Shown here one piece after another: positions 4,567-6,331 of a DNA stretch of 6,331 nt (position 1 is its first letter; every line of letters starts with the position of its first letter). The stretch is from an uncultured Eubacteriales bacterium (GTDB lineage Bacteria; Bacillota; Clostridia; Christensenellales; Christensenellaceae). A program made the position numbers and the translations under genes. The stretch is taken from contig CAJJPW010000127.1 of NCBI GenBank assembly GCA_905193725.1, positions 1 to 6,331 of the forward strand, read 5' to 3'. Below the pieces are notes generated by a model that made no database searches, had not been told where the DNA came from, and was given only the letters and a program-made list of their open reading frames with translations.

Positions 4567-6331
4567 TTGGAACAGTACACACAAATTTGGGACGAATATG
4601 AAAAGGGACTGGAGTATTTAAACTCTATCGGGCTGTTTTCACGGGTGGAGAAGTGCCACCAGATGGTGAACGGGGACCAATGGCATGGACTCAAGAGCGG
4701 CAACGACCGGCCGTGTCAGCTGAACATCCTCATGCCCATTATGAAGAGCTCCACGGCGCTAGTGGGGCAGAACACCCTCACCATCAACTACAGCCCCATG
4801 GTTCCCGGCAGGGCGCGGGCGCAGATGGCTCAGGTATGCGAGCACTTAAACGCCTATGCGGCCCGGACTTGGGAGCGGCTCAAGCTGGAGCGGCGGCAGT
4901 GGGATATTTTGCAGGACGCGTTTATTGGGGGAGACAGCTACGCGTATTTTTACCAAAACGGGGAAGAGCTGGACATGGAGATCATCGACAACACCTGCAT
5001 CATGTTTGCGGACGAGCAGAATCCGGACATTCAGGAGCAGCCCTACTTGCTGGTGGTGCAGCGACGGTATGTGGAGGATGTGAAAAGGGAGGCCCAGGAG
5101 AACGGGATCAAAAAGGAGGACATCCAGAGGATTTGCGCGGACGACGACACCGACTTGCAGATCAACGGGAAGGTGGAGGTGAATAACGAAAGGAAGCTCA
5201 CCTCCATCATGAAGCTGTGGAAGCAGGACGGGTGCGTGCACGTTGCCCGATCCACCAAGACGGTAGTGTATCAGCCAGAGACCAGGATAGAGGGGATGAC
5301 GTTATACCCCATCGCCGGCTACAGCTGGAAGCCCAAGAAGGGATCGGCCAGAGGAGAAGGGGATGTTTGGGACAAGATCCCCAACCAGATTTCCATCAAC
5401 AAGAATTTGTACCGGTTTGAGAGCGCGGTCAAGACATCGGCATTTCCCCACAAGGCGTACAAGGCGGGGGCACTTTCTGAGGAGGACATCAAAAATTTGG
5501 CGTATCCGGACAGCAACATCGAGGTGAGCGACCCCATGGGGCAGGGGATTGCCAATGTGATTGCCTACTTGCAGCCAGCCAGCATCTCTCCCTATGCCAA
5601 GGATATTTGGCAGGAGATCATCGCCCTCACCAGGGAACTTGCTGGGGCAGGGGACAATCTGGAAAATGTGGATCCCACCCAGGCCAGTGGTGCGGCGATC
5701 ACCGCGGCACGGGAGGCCAAGACCCTCAACGTGAACATGCAGGTATCGGCGTTTTCTCAGTTTATCGAGGATATTGCGCTGATCTGGTACGACATGTGGG
5801 TGGCCTACCATCCGGGTGGGCTGGAGATCACCATCGATGAGAAGGATCTGCCCGAATCCCAGAAAATGAGCAGGGCGTTTCAGCCTGGGACGATGCTTCC
5901 AGAACTGGCGGGGATGACCGGCGAGGGGATTTCCACCCAAGGGGTAATGGAAGACCCAATGCTGGGAGAGGCCTATATTGGAGAGGATATTTCTCCAGAG
6001 CTGGCAGGAATGCTGGGAGGGGAGACACCCACTCAGGGAGCAGCAGGCAACCTGTTAGGAGGCATGTATGCTGGCCAAGGGGCAGAGGGACCAATGCTAG
6101 GAGGTATGTATGGGGGAGAAGGGACCCAAGAGTACACTGTGATGATACCGGCGGAGGTGTTACAGGAGTGCAAGGTAGATGTGCGGGTGGACGTCTCTCA
6201 AAACGATCCCTACAGCAAGATGGCTCGCAACTTGGCGCTCAAGGAGTTATTGCAGGGGCAGTACATCACCTTTGAGGAGTATGTGGACGCCATAGACGAC
6301 AGCGGTTCACTGCCCAAGGAGCAGCTCAAGG
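4567..6331 (+). CDS. Phage portal protein (P22-like fold group), 3' end beyond window
   Basis: An uninterrupted frame from TTG 4567 to the window edge gives 588 residues with no stop. Portal proteins form the dodecameric ring at one capsid vertex through which the terminase pumps DNA and to which the tail attaches. I assign it from position after terL and from residue patterns: an N-terminal DEYEKGLEYLNSIGLF region, the helical WERLKLERRQWDILQDAFIGGDSYAYFY segment (split: WERLKLERRQWDI, then LQDAFIGGDSYAYFY; about 97-125), the ASGAAITAAREAKTLN helix (about 378-393) typical of the channel region, and near the end QNDPYSKMARNLALKELL, ITFEEY and LPKEQL. These fit portals related to P22 gp1 found in clostridial siphophages; the subgroup is less certain than the portal call. 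Residues about 441-521 form an odd Gly/Met-rich repeat insert. The ribosome binding site and one-base spacing to the previous gene suggest coupled translation. Confidence 0.88.
   Translation, partial: MEQYTQIWDEYEKGLEYLNSIGLFSRVEKCHQMVNGDQWHGLKSGNDRPCQLNILMPIMKSSTALVGQNTLTINYSPMVPGRARAQMAQVCEHLNAYAARTWERLKLERRQWDILQDAFIGGDSYAYFYQNGEELDMEIIDNTCIMFADEQNPDIQEQPYLLVVQRRYVEDVKREAQENGIKKEDIQRICADDDTDLQINGKVEVNNERKLTSIMKLWKQDGCVHVARSTKTVVYQPETRIEGMTLYPIAGYSWKPKKGSARGEGDVWDKIPNQISINKNLYRFESAVKTSAFPHKAYKAGALSEEDIKNLAYPDSNIEVSDPMGQGIANVIAYLQPASISPYAKDIWQEIIALTRELAGAGDNLENVDPTQASGAAITAAREAKTLNVNMQVSAFSQFIEDIALIWYDMWVAYHPGGLEITIDEKDLPESQKMSRAFQPGTMLPELAGMTGEGISTQGVMEDPMLGEAYIGEDISPELAGMLGGETPTQGAAGNLLGGMYAGQGAEGPMLGGMYGGEGTQEYTVMIPAEVLQECKVDVRVDVSQNDPYSKMARNLALKELLQGQYITFEEYVDAIDDSGSLPKEQLK
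5887..6129 (+). repeat. Gly/Met-rich imperfect repeats inside the portal gene
   Basis: Portal residues 441-521 contain two repeat types in the order A-B-A-B-B. Repeat A: PELAGMTGEGISTQG (445-459; bases 5899-5943) and PELAGMLGGETPTQG (477-491; 5995-6039), exactly 32 residues apart. Repeat B: DPMLGEAYIGED (463-474; 5953-5988), GNLLGGMYAGQG (494-505; 6046-6081) and GPMLGGMYGGEG (508-519; 6088-6123). The frame is kept throughout, and recognisable portal sequence resumes with TVMIPAEVL at 524. Codons differ between copies, so this is not a fresh tandem duplication. Confidence 0.8.

Noticed and set aside
4653..5186. A 177-residue plus-strand frame overlapping the start of the portal gene.
   Set aside because: It is Gly/Arg/Ala/His-rich frame-shifted sequence, and the portal frame is continuous from 4567 through this whole region.

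Overview
The window looks like two unrelated pieces of Firmicutes-type DNA joined near position 2,700-2,716. The left piece (1 to about 2,710) reads as ordinary chromosome of a gut clostridium, probably Lachnospiraceae-like. This is inferred from strong AGGAG-type ribosome binding sites, the gene types, and a heavy preference for CCG proline codons. The right piece (about 2,710 to 6,331) reads as the packaging/head start of a tailed phage or prophage. It is richer in GC in most stretches and prefers GGG for glycine and CCC for proline. No species can be named from the sequence alone.

Left piece: a complete HAD/Cof-type sugar-phosphate phosphatase (50-892) is followed by a good sigma-A-like promoter (907-936) and a complete family 26 glycoside hydrolase without a signal peptide (957-1895). 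A weak hairpin terminator sits in the short convergent gap. Beyond it lies the C-terminal two thirds or so of an AraC-family regulator on the minus strand (2005 to about 2712), whose 5' end is cut off at the junction. Together these suggest a small carbohydrate-use locus: an intracellular beta-mannanase-like enzyme, a phosphatase, and a sugar-responsive type of regulator.

Right piece: the C-terminal end of a terminase small subunit (about 2710-2961) is followed by terminase large subunit (2986-4332), a one-helix membrane protein of 78 residues (4329-4565), and a portal protein (from 4567, open at the window end). All are on the plus strand with gaps of 24 bases or less. This is the standard DNA-packaging order: the small subunit recognises phage DNA, the large subunit cuts and pumps it, and the portal is the channel into the capsid. 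Both large genes start with TTG.

The two points most worth a second look are the junction itself, where two divergently oriented genes both lose their 5' ends at the same spot (assembly chimera or a real rearrangement), and a Gly/Met-rich stretch of about 80 residues in the portal built from two kinds of imperfect repeat. I see no RNA gene, CRISPR array, insertion sequence or convincing new multi-gene system.
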